From Cognatilysobacter bugurensis (GTDB lineage: Bacteria; Pseudomonadota; Gammaproteobacteria; Xanthomonadales; Xanthomonadaceae): a stretch of 64,000 nucleotides of DNA. The stretch's first letter is position 1. Every line of letters starts with the position of its first letter. The notes under the pieces are model-generated. The model did not search any database and was not told the DNA's origin. It saw nothing but the letters and a program-made list of their open reading frames with translations. Below are positions 28,501 to 36,537 of this stretch, one piece after another. The position numbers and the translations under genes were made by a program. The stretch is from the NCBI RefSeq assembly GCF_014652095.1, contig NZ_BMYD01000003.1, positions 372,001-436,000 on the forward strand, in the 5' to 3' direction.

Positions 28501-28884
28501 ATGGATAAGCGCATCCCCATCGTCGAAGAAAACCTGCACGTCCACACCCGCACCGTCGACAGCGGTGGCGTGCGGATTCGCAAGCACGTCGAGGAGCACC
28601 TCGAGCCGATCGAGCTGTCGCTGCATCGCGACGCCGTCGCCGTGCGCCGCGTGCCTGTAGACCGAGTGGTGGATGAGCCCGTCCCCACTCGCGAAGACGG
28701 CGACACGCTGATCATTCCCGTGCACGAGGAGCGGCTCGTTCGACAATGGGTGCTGGTCGAAGAGCTGCATGTCACTCGCCGGACGACGCAGGCACGTGCC
28801 ACGGGCGAGGTGACACTGCGCCGCGAGTCCGTCTCCTTTGAGCGCACCCCGCCTGAAAACAGTGACGCGCCGCCCACGGACTGA
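28501..28884 (+). CDS. YsnF/DUF2382 stress-response-type protein, short form
   Basis: 127 residues. ATG 28501 has GGAG six bases upstream; the open frame from 28327 has no such site. A single DUF2382 domain fills the protein: IPIVEENLHVHTRTVDSG, RIRKHVEEHLEPIELSLHRD, VHEERLVRQWVLVEELHVTR. This family is common in stress-tolerant bacteria, often next to general-stress or membrane-maintenance genes; its biochemical function is not established. It is related to the longer protein at 29566, with a short membrane protein between them. Confidence 0.82.
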   Translation: MDKRIPIVEENLHVHTRTVDSGGVRIRKHVEEHLEPIELSLHRDAVAVRRVPVDRVVDEPVPTREDGDTLIIPVHEERLVRQWVLVEELHVTRRTTQARATGEVTLRRESVSFERTPPENSDAPPTD

Positions 28885-29018
28885 ACTGACGGCCGTCTAT
28901 GTCGGCAGCGCAATGCAGGCCGCCGCGTGAATGAATGCTCGCGGCTGGTAACGCACCCACGACATGCCCCTGCCTAGGTTCAGCACGCGAATCCCTCGCA
29001 AGCAACTCGGAGCACCGT

Positions 29019-29300
29019 ATGAAGGTACGTAAATCGCTGACCGTCGCCGCCACCGCCGCCCTGCTGGCCGGCGCATTCTCGATGCCGGTGGCTGCCCAGA
29101 CAGCCGAGCCGACTGCGGATACGGCCGCGCCTGTCGCCGCAGACGCGCAGGACCGCAGATACGAGGCCGTCGAGGTCGAAGAGGACAACGACTTCCCGTG
29201 GGGACTGCTTGGTTTGCTGGGCCTGTTGGGCCTGCTTCGCAAGAACAAGGATGAGACGCGCGTCGTCCACAACGACAATGCGCCCGGAGCTCGTCGCTGA
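29019..29300 (+). CDS. WGxxGxxG-type C-terminal-anchor small protein
   Basis: 93 residues from ATG 29019 (GGAG six bases upstream). Signal peptide (KSLTVAATAALLAGAFS, cleavage near VAAQ), then an Ala/Asp/Glu-rich spacer. A C-terminal WGLLGLLGLLGLLRKNK segment follows: Trp-Gly with repeating Gly-Leu-Leu and a basic stop. This matches the WGxxGxxG C-terminal region seen in short exported proteins, thought to act as a membrane anchor or sorting tail. Function unknown. A strong terminator follows. Confidence 0.75.
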   Translation: MKVRKSLTVAATAALLAGAFSMPVAAQTAEPTADTAAPVAADAQDRRYEAVEVEEDNDFPWGLLGLLGLLGLLRKNKDETRVVHNDNAPGARR

Positions 29301-29337
29301 CGTCAGCGCGTCGCACCCCGAGCCCAAGTCGAACATG

Positions 29338-29368
29338 CGCAGCGGTGCAAACCGCTGCGTTTTTTTTT
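29338..29368 (+). terminator. rho-independent terminator
   Basis: CGCAGCGGT (29338-29346) pairs perfectly with ACCGCTGCG (29351-29359) around a GCAA loop, followed by nine T. It ends the transcript of the WGxxGxxG gene. Confidence 0.92.
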
Positions 29369-29565
29369 CATGGGGGTGCATGTCTAAGCGTCCCGCGGCG
29401 AGCGCGCTCCAATAAAGAGCAAAGCGCGAAGCCCAACAAGCGGCGCTTGGCCGTCACCGTCCGCGAAGCGAAGGCCCGCCGAACTGAACGCCCAACCTAG
29501 CTCATCGATAGACCCGTCACTTTTGCATTGCTATTCCTGCGCCCTTCGATTGAAGGAGAGCACAG

Positions 29566-30414
29566 ATGGCAGTCAACCTGATCGGCATTTTTGATGATCG
29601 CACTGTTGCGGAAAACGCAGTGCAGCAGATCCGAGCGCTCGGTATTGAACAGGAACGTATTCGCGCGCATCACCACGGTTCTGGCCTGGACGCGTCGTCC
29701 AGCGGCCGCTCCGACGAGCATCACGGTTTCTTTTCGAAGCTGTTCGGTGGCGGCGACCACGATAACGACGCGCACGAACTGAGCGGACACTATGCCGAGG
29801 CGGTGCGACGCGGGTCGAGCGTCGTGACGGTGCATCTTGACCACGAGGACAAAGCGGCTGAAGTCGAACGCATCCTCGAGAATGCCGGGTCAGTGGACCT
29901 GGACGAGCGAGTTCAGGCGTGGCGCTCCTCCGGCTACGACGGTTACAAGGCTGGCGCGCGCGACTTCACGCCGGATGAGATCGCCAAGGACCGAGAGACG
30001 CTCAAGGTATTGCAGGAAGAGCTGCGCGTCGGCAAGCGCCAAGTTCAGGCGGGCGGTGTGCGTGTTCGGCGCCATATCGTCGAGACCCCGGTGAGCGAGC
30101 AGATCACGCTTCGTGACGAAAAGGCCGTAATCGAGCGCCGCCCGGTCGATCGCATTGCGACGGCGGCGGACCTGCAGGGCTTCGACGCAGGCGACAAGAC
30201 CATCGAGGTCCGCGAGACGCACGAGGAAGCCGTGATCGACAAGCAGGCCCGTGTTGTTGAAGAAATCAGCATTGGCAAAAAGGCCGTCGAGCATACGGAG
30301 ACGATCAACGACACGATCCGCAGAACTGACGTGGACGTCGAGCAACTCGATGCCGCGAATGCCGAGCGACTGCGGGGCAAGCCCGGCGATGGGCCCCGCC
30401 CGGGCGTGCGCTGA
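29566..30414 (+). CDS. YsnF/AvaK-like DUF2382 protein, long form
   Basis: 282 residues, SD GGAG just upstream. Residues 1-115 form an N-terminal domain resembling the general-stress heat-shock-like domain of YsnF (LIGIFDDRTVAENAVQQIRA), with a His/Asp-rich loop near 55-70 (GGGDHDNDAHE). Residues 150-262 are DUF2382 (ELRVGKRQVQAGGVRVRRHI; ETHEEAVIDKQARVVEEI). Probably cytoplasmic. Function not established; the family is linked to stress. Same fold family as the short protein at 28501. Confidence 0.88.
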   Translation: MAVNLIGIFDDRTVAENAVQQIRALGIEQERIRAHHHGSGLDASSSGRSDEHHGFFSKLFGGGDHDNDAHELSGHYAEAVRRGSSVVTVHLDHEDKAAEVERILENAGSVDLDERVQAWRSSGYDGYKAGARDFTPDEIAKDRETLKVLQEELRVGKRQVQAGGVRVRRHIVETPVSEQITLRDEKAVIERRPVDRIATAADLQGFDAGDKTIEVRETHEEAVIDKQARVVEEISIGKKAVEHTETINDTIRRTDVDVEQLDAANAERLRGKPGDGPRPGVR

Positions 30415-30460
30415 CCGCTACGCCTGCTGCAAGCTCAGCAGGTAACGCGCAACGAAATAC

Positions 30461-30485
30461 AACCCCGCCCCGTGGCGGGGTTTTT
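30461..30485 (+). terminator. rho-independent terminator
   Basis: AACCCCGCC (30461-30469) pairs with GGCGGGGTT (30474-30482) around CCGT, continuing into a T-run. It closes the transcript of the DUF2382 gene. Confidence 0.9.
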
Positions 30486-30956
30486 CGTGCCCAGCTGATT
30501 GGGCCGAGCGATGCACTTACAGCCAGCCGAACTCGCGGCGCCGCTGTAGAAGCGGTGAGCGATATGACTCGGGGCTGACGGCCCTTGCTCGAGGTGCCCT
30601 CGGCCGCTATCGGCGAAAAGCAAACATATGCAGCCCGCGAGACGCATGACCCAGACAGCACTGGGAAGCGATGCTCGCTGGACGGAATGCAAATCCGCTG
30701 CATAGCGAATCAGTCACCCACCTGCCGGTCAGGCCTGCCGGGGCGGCCGGTGATGCCGCCTCGGATCTCAGCAAGCGATCCCGCAATGCACTGGGCAAAT
30801 CGTCGGCTGCAGGCACGGGGTGCTCAGGTCGTTCCGGCGCGCACGACTGATGCACGAGCCATGCGCCCTGAGACTTCGAGCGTTCGTGCTTTCTGGTTTA
30901 GCGTCGAAATACGTAGGCAGCGCACTGATCCGCGCGCGGTCGCCGCATTCGCGATG
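30486..30956. other. intergenic region between convergent genes
   Basis: About 470 bases after the terminator and before the end of the tyrosinase gene. Open frames here look like shadow composition; nothing supported. Confidence 0.4.
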
Positions 30957-32438
30957 TCACTGCCACACGAGTCCGATGCTGCCGACCAGCGGCTTCGCGC
31001 CCGCTGCCGGACTGCCGCCGGGCGCCACCGTGAGCTCCAGCGGCGCATCGGGGCGCATGGCACCGTTCCTCGCGAGCTGCTGCAGCACCGGCGTTACATC
31101 GAAGCTGTAGAAGTTCTCGCCGAGCGCTTCGTCGAGCTTCGGAGTGCCATGGTCGTGGAACTCGGCGTCGAAGAAGTTGATCGTGCCGACGTGCAGCGCG
31201 CGAGCCGGGCCGCTGCCGCGTGGCGTGAGGTACAGGTGGTACAGCACTTCCGGCTGCGCCCAGGTGTGCAGGTCTTTGACCACGAGGTAGGTGCGGCGTC
31301 GGCCCGACGGATCGAGTGCAGTGAGCGGCTTGCCCTGGCCGAGTTTGAGCTGCGTCCGGACCGGGCGTGCGCCCAGCTCCACCGACGCCGCCGACGCGAT
31401 GCGCTCCGGCACGCGCGTCGCCGGTCCCGACGCTGCGCTGCGCGCGCTGAAGGTCGACATCGTGCCGTCCTCGTGGCCGTTCGACGCCACCAGGCGGTCG
31501 TAGCCGTAGCCGAGCACACCGCAGTCGAAGAAATCACGCAGCTTGCCCAACACGCGCTGGCCGACCCGGTCGACGAAGACGAAGGAGCGGTCCTGCCAGG
31601 TGCCCGAACTCGGGTTCAGGCCGCCGTTGCGGTTCCAGCTCGCCCATAGGCGGTCGACGTTGGCGTGGTGCACCCAGAACAGTGGGTCCTGCGCCGCATA
31701 CGAGATCTTGCCCATGTTCGAGGTGGTGCCGGTCAGCACGTGGATCTGGCCGTGAATGCCCGAATCGATCGCCCGGCAGAAACCCTGCACTTCCCCGACG
31801 GTGCTGTAATTGGCGGCCGCCATCGCAGCACTGATGTCCATCGAGTCGGTCGGCTGCGCCTGGTGGATCGGCTTGCCGGTGTTCGCGAGGCTGGTGCGGT
31901 TGGATCGATAAAGCGAGCCGAAGACCGGATCGGTGGCCATGCGGAACTGCGCCGGCACAACGCCGCGCTTGGCCGGGTCGTGCGAGGTGTAGTTCCAGTA
32001 CGGCAGGGTGAAATCGGGGCGGCCGGTGAGGTCGCGCACGATCTGTTCCATGTACCAGACGTAGATGCGGTGCCAGGGCAGGAAGTTGTTCGCGTTCTGG
32101 CCCGCGTGCGACTGGCAGGTGTTCCACATCTCGTCGGCCAGTGCGCGCATCGGGCTGGCGGTGTCGCCGAAGACGCGCGTGAGCTCATTCGTTTTCGTCG
32201 TATTGCCGGCGACGAAGTGCGTGTACCACTGCCAGGTCCAGCTGCGCGGGTCGGCCTCGCTGCGCGCCTTCATCAGCTTCACTGCCTCCGCGAACACCTT
32301 GAGCATCTCCTGCCCCTCGGGCGTGGCGATGTCGTAGCGAATGTGGTGGGTGCTCGCATAGGCATTGCTGGCCAGCCACAGGCCGAACGGAACGGTGGCT
32401 AGACCGCGGACGAAGTTGCGGCGGGACGGTGACTGCAT
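30957..32438 (-). CDS. Tat-exported tyrosinase / polyphenol oxidase
   Basis: 493 residues. ATG 32438 gives a twin-arginine signal (SRRNFV at 5-10), so the folded copper enzyme is exported by Tat. The type-3 dicopper site is complete. CuA ligands are His74 (YTHFVAG), His111 (CQSHAG) and His123 (PWHRIYVWY). CuB ligands lie in GIHGQIH and in FWVHHANVDRLW. The neighbouring Cys108 could form the Cys-His thioether seen in some polyphenol oxidases. A C-terminal beta domain follows. The reaction is hydroxylation of phenols and/or oxidation of catechols to quinones, leading to melanin-like products. No caddie or copper-chaperone gene is adjacent. Confidence 0.93.
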   Translation of the reverse strand: MQSPSRRNFVRGLATVPFGLWLASNAYASTHHIRYDIATPEGQEMLKVFAEAVKLMKARSEADPRSWTWQWYTHFVAGNTTKTNELTRVFGDTASPMRALADEMWNTCQSHAGQNANNFLPWHRIYVWYMEQIVRDLTGRPDFTLPYWNYTSHDPAKRGVVPAQFRMATDPVFGSLYRSNRTSLANTGKPIHQAQPTDSMDISAAMAAANYSTVGEVQGFCRAIDSGIHGQIHVLTGTTSNMGKISYAAQDPLFWVHHANVDRLWASWNRNGGLNPSSGTWQDRSFVFVDRVGQRVLGKLRDFFDCGVLGYGYDRLVASNGHEDGTMSTFSARSAASGPATRVPERIASAASVELGARPVRTQLKLGQGKPLTALDPSGRRRTYLVVKDLHTWAQPEVLYHLYLTPRGSGPARALHVGTINFFDAEFHDHGTPKLDEALGENFYSFDVTPVLQQLARNGAMRPDAPLELTVAPGGSPAAGAKPLVGSIGLVWQ

Positions 32439-32721
32439 GGCGGTGGTCTCGGGTGTCGGGCGTTGGGCATCCAGCCACGCGGTCGCCGCCAGAGCTCCAT
32501 GGCGGTCACTCATAAGACGGATCGAACACCGCGATCAGGTCAGTGCGCTTACCGAAATTCCCACGCGGGTAGCCAAGCCTTACAAGAGGCCATTTGGCCG
32601 CCCCGGCTGACTGGGCACTGCACAACGGCTGCGACGCGGTAGGCCCGCGACAGCGCCCCCACCACCCGCAGGCGGGCAGGGTCGGGCGCCCGAACCTGGC
32701 GCCGGAATCAGCCGCCCGCCG

Positions 32722-33305
32722 TCGAACGTCCTAGCACTCAATGCTGCGGTGGAAGCCGCGCGGGCGGGTGAGCAGGGCCGCGGATTCGCGGTGGTTGCCA
32801 GCGACGTGCGAGCGCTCGCGCGCATTCCTCGGCGGCGGCATCGGAGGACCTCAAGCAACTCATTGCGGCGTCCTCGCTCAAGGTCGGCGACGGCACGGCG
32901 CTCGTGACGCAGGCGGGCGAAACCATGACGGGCATCGTCAAGAGCGTACGGCGCATCGCCGGAATCATGTCCGACATCGCCGCGGCCTCGGCCGAACAAA
33001 GCGCGGGCATCGAGCAGATCAACCAGGCAGTGACCCACATGGATGAGGGCACACAACAGAACGCCGCATTGGTGGACGAGGCGACCGCCTCAGTGCGTGC
33101 GTTGGAGCAGCAGGCCGAGCAACTGGTTCGGCCCGCCGCCGTTTTCAAGCTGGCAAACGGCGCGGCCGGTCAGCGGCAGCGGCGCCGATCGCTGCCAAGC
33201 ACCCCACCCGATTGCCGCTTCACCCGCCGCGGACGGCCTCCGGCAAGCTCGGCGCGCACGCGGCGCGTCCTGGCACCCGTCGCCCTCAGCCGTCTGCGGG
33301 CGTGA
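32722..33305 (+). pseudogene. chemoreceptor (MCP) signalling-domain remnant
   Basis: The sequence opens with the MCP hairpin-tip consensus [19 protein letters not shown] and [13 protein letters not shown] in one frame. After about 32815 it continues as [12 protein letters not shown]-like, ending GIEQINQAVTHMDEGTQQNA in another frame, so a frameshift has occurred. Everything upstream of the tip (ligand-binding domain, membrane helices, HAMP) is missing. It is a decayed C-terminal fragment of a methyl-accepting chemotaxis protein. Confidence 0.8.
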
Positions 33306-33479
33306 TCTGCAATGCAACGGGCGGTGACCTCAGCCAGCCGGTCCGACGAGGCGGAGCACGGAGCGCTGCGCGGGTCGATGAATGCACGGCGCGTTTTTCG
33401 GCCGGGCGCACATCGGGCGCACACCCTGCGAACGCCGCATAACGCGCCCTGGGGACCGCCGCCAGCGATCGTATTGAGG

Positions 33480-34250
33480 TCAGCCCTTCGCCTGCGCCAC
33501 GTGGCTCAGGGTGACCAGGCCGACCCCGCCCACGAGGTTGCCGAGGATGTCGACGCCTACGATCTCTGCGATCCGCATGGTGTCGACCGTCGCCCCTGCC
33601 AGCACGCCCACGACGAGGTGCAACGCAGTGACCACGACATGGTCGAACGGGCCGGACGCAAGCAGGAAGCCCACGATCCACGCCATGACGATGCGGGCGA
33701 ACACGCTGTCGGCGCCAAGCAGGGCGTAGGACAGCGACGCCACCAGCGCGCCGCCGATGACCGCCGAAACGAACGCGGCCAGGTGCCCGCGCCCGGCGAT
33801 ATCTTCGGCAATGCGTGCGAGCGATTCGCGCGCGCCGTGCGGCAGTACGCCTTCGACGGTGATCAGCCAGGCGAGAATGGCCCCGCCCAGCGCGTTGAAC
33901 ACGAACGTCAGCGCCCACAGGCGTGCGACGCCGCCAGCGAGTCCCGCGTGGCCGTCGTCGAACACGGACGCGAGCGGGTCGAAGAAGTTCTCGCTGAACA
34001 ACTCGGCCCGCTGCACCACCAGCAGGACTACGCCCAATGCAAACGCGGCAGCGCCCGCAAGTTGCGCGAGCTCGCGTCCTGCGGGCAGGAACGCCGAATG
34101 GGCGACGCCCATCGCGGCGATGCCGAACACGGTGGTGAACCCCGCGATAAAGCCCGTCGCCGTCAGCTCCAGCAGTGATTGGCCAATCCGGCGGCGGCCC
34201 TCGCGCGATGCGCGCTTGAAGATCTCGCCCGGTGTCGGTGCGACGCTCAT
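33480..34250 (-). CDS. formate/nitrite transporter (FNT) family protein
   Basis: 256 residues. ATG 34250 is preceded by AGAGGTGGAG, a strong ribosome site. About six membrane helices with FNT-like features: an N-terminal PTPGEIFKRASREG stretch, LFSENFFDPLASV in the second repeat half, and VIGGALVASLSYALLGADS later. FNT proteins are pentameric channels for formate, nitrite or related small anions in the inner membrane; the substrate cannot be told here. The neighbouring DUF389 gene is on the same strand, separated by 225 bases. Confidence 0.88.
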   Translation of the reverse strand: MSVAPTPGEIFKRASREGRRRIGQSLLELTATGFIAGFTTVFGIAAMGVAHSAFLPAGRELAQLAGAAAFALGVVLLVVQRAELFSENFFDPLASVFDDGHAGLAGGVARLWALTFVFNALGGAILAWLITVEGVLPHGARESLARIAEDIAGRGHLAAFVSAVIGGALVASLSYALLGADSVFARIVMAWIVGFLLASGPFDHVVVTALHLVVGVLAGATVDTMRIAEIVGVDILGNLVGGVGLVTLSHVAQAKG

Positions 34251-34475
34251 CTCCACCTCTGCAAATAAGCACAGGTTCTTCGAAAGCCGCTCAACGGCCG
34301 GTGACAACCGCCGGTGTCCCTCGGCGAATGGACTGAGGCAGTCGGAATCGACCGGGAACGACGCGAACGTGCAATCGGCAATCAAGTGGGCCGATCGGGG
34401 CACTGCGCCCGCGCGCGAGCTGCCTGCTGCCCGTGGTGGTGGGGCCCCTTAGGCCGCGATTCCAGACACGCCGCT

Positions 34476-35408
34476 TTACATCGAAGACCGACGCCGCTCG
34501 ACCCGCCACCGCTTGAGCCCGAACACGAGCAACGTCATCAACGCAACGATGGCGACTTCGACGACCAATCGCAGTGCGCCCTGTGCGGCGAGGTCCAACC
34601 GGCCGCTCGCGAAGCCGATGCCGATGAGGGTGGCTGCCGGAATCAGCGCGAGCGCGATCATCACGCCCGCCGTCAGCGTCGAGCGCATTTTCGACAGCAG
34701 GATCCCGCCCGACACGGCCGCCGCGGTGCTGGTGAGCAGCGAGGCGGCTGTCAGGCCGGTCCAGTAGTCCAGCAGCGTGGTGCCAGCAAAGTACGTGCTC
34801 TTGGGGGACTCCGGGGTGTGGCCCAGTGCCGCGACGAGCCACGTGCCGATCGTGGCGCCGAGGATCAGCGCGAGGTATGCCCTGAACGTGTCGCGCACGC
34901 CCCGGCGCCACGCCGTGCAGCCGCTGACCGCGCCCATCGAGATGCGTGCGATCGGCGCGAAGCCTGGCGCGATCACCATCGCGCCCACCACGACGTGGAG
35001 GCTGTTGGTCAGGATGCCCGCGGCGGCGATCAATCCCGCGATCGCCATGTTCGCCATCGAGCTGAAGTTCATCCCGCTTTCTTTGTTGAGCATGCTCTCC
35101 AGCTCTTCCCAGCTGGCGCGGCTGTAATCGCTGGAGATCGGGACGCTCTCGGGAACCGAGATGATGCTGTCGGGCCGGCTGGTGCTGACCGACGACGCAT
35201 CGCTGGACGTCAGCTCGAGGCGGTCGAGCAGTTCCATCAGCAGCGGCAGCGAGCGGTCGGTGATCGTGACCGCGACGACATCGCCCGGCGGCTTCACCGA
35301 AACGCCCGACTGCACGCGGATGCCGATCACCTCGTCGAGCACGCGCACGTTTTCGAGCAACTTCGCGGTGCGGCCGCTTGGCAGGCTGATCTCGACGGTA
35401 CGTGGCAT
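34476..35408 (-). CDS. DUF389 membrane protein (TIGR00341-like)
   Basis: 310 residues. ATG 35408 has the near-perfect site TAGGAGGA seven bases upstream. An N-terminal soluble part of about 110 residues has an alpha/beta pattern (VLDEVIGIRVQSGVS). A DUF389 membrane domain with about six helices follows (NMAIAGLIAAAGILTNS; VVVGAMVIAPGFAPIARIS; TLTAGVMIALALIPAATLI). Family function is unknown. Lies on the same strand as the FNT gene at 33480, possibly one transcription unit. Confidence 0.88.
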   Translation of the reverse strand: MPRTVEISLPSGRTAKLLENVRVLDEVIGIRVQSGVSVKPPGDVVAVTITDRSLPLLMELLDRLELTSSDASSVSTSRPDSIISVPESVPISSDYSRASWEELESMLNKESGMNFSSMANMAIAGLIAAAGILTNSLHVVVGAMVIAPGFAPIARISMGAVSGCTAWRRGVRDTFRAYLALILGATIGTWLVAALGHTPESPKSTYFAGTTLLDYWTGLTAASLLTSTAAAVSGGILLSKMRSTLTAGVMIALALIPAATLIGIGFASGRLDLAAQGALRLVVEVAIVALMTLLVFGLKRWRVERRRSSM

Positions 35409-35678
35409 GCGATTCCTCCTACGGGCCCTGATTGGGCCTTGATCGGAGTGAACCCTCTGTGGTCCTGAAGGCGCTGCGCGCTGAACGGTTGCAGCGCCGG
35501 AACGAGGGGCGTCGAAGCGCGCCGTTCCTGGCCCGAGCGCACAGGTTTGGCAATGCCGAAGCGAGAGCGACCCGGGTCGCGCAGTTGAAGTTTGAAAGGC
35601 CGGGCTGGACGGGCGCGGCACGCGCTCTTAACCGGTGACGCGGGATAACGGGCACGCTCACAACAACCGAGAATCTCG

Positions 35679-35921
35679 ATGTCCGAGCTCAACACCGAAG
35701 AGCGCGACAACCTGCAAGACCGGAAATTCGCCTTTCCGAAGCAGCGCAAGGAGCCCATCGAGGACGCCGGGCACGTGCGCAGCGCGATCGGGCGATTCAA
35801 CCAGGTCAAGGGCGTGACGGACGGTGAGCGCGACGAGGCATGGCAGCGCATCAAGGAGGCGGCCGCGCGCTTCGACGTCGATGTGAGCGTGGACGACTGG
35901 CGGGACCTCGGAGACGACTGA
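35679..35921 (+). CDS. small DUF6582-like protein
   Basis: 80 residues (MSELNTEERDNLQDRKFAFP), soluble and highly charged, with KQRKEPIEDAGHVRSAIGRF in the middle. I associate this pattern with small DUF6582-type proteins found in many proteobacteria. Function unknown. Divergent from the DUF389 gene. Confidence 0.8.
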   Translation: MSELNTEERDNLQDRKFAFPKQRKEPIEDAGHVRSAIGRFNQVKGVTDGERDEAWQRIKEAAARFDVDVSVDDWRDLGDD

Positions 35922-36537
35922 TCTGCGTGGCCCGCTGCGTTCGCAAGGTCGCCGGGAGCGCGACTCGCCACGCGGCAATCGCCTGCCAGGCTCGAGCATG
36001 CGCTCGATCTGCCTTGTGATCGCGCGCATCACGGGCCAACCCCGATCGCTTCTTGGAGTCAGCTGCGTGCAGTCAACGGATGTCGGGCTCGCTGGGCAAG
36101 CTCTTTCAATCCGGCCCGCGCCGGTCGAGCCGCCTTCCTGCAGTCGGGCGCGGCGTTCGCCTCAAGCGGTGTCGACTGCCGTGTGGAGGCGGGGCACGCA
36201 GGACGGCGCGGCAGGGCAAACGCGGCCGGCTGCTGCGCGGATTCGCGGAGGCAATACCTTGCAACGCCCGGTATCGCGGCGCTGGTAGCGCTCGCTTCAA
36301 TGGTTCCACCTCCCGCAGGCCGCCCGCACGGCGCGCCTTCGGTCATGGGCTCGGACCGATTGGCGCGCCGTCGCTCCAGTCGAGCCCCGGCCTGGCGCTG
36401 ATGCCGGATACGTGCCCCAGCACGGCCGACGCATCACAATAGCCGGCCGCTCGGCCACCGCACCCGGCTGAACGCGAGGCGGCCGCGCAGTGGCGAGATC
36501 GCCGCTCCATCGATGTCGGCCCGAGAGCAGCTCACGC
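35922..36537. other. long intergenic region
   Basis: 616 bases upstream of the large hybrid kinase. No gene, repeat or RNA recognised. It should contain the promoter of the kinase. Confidence 0.4.

Noticed and set aside
34314-35468. 384-codon open frame on the plus strand
   Set aside because: Antisense to the DUF389 gene, which has motifs and a perfect ribosome site.
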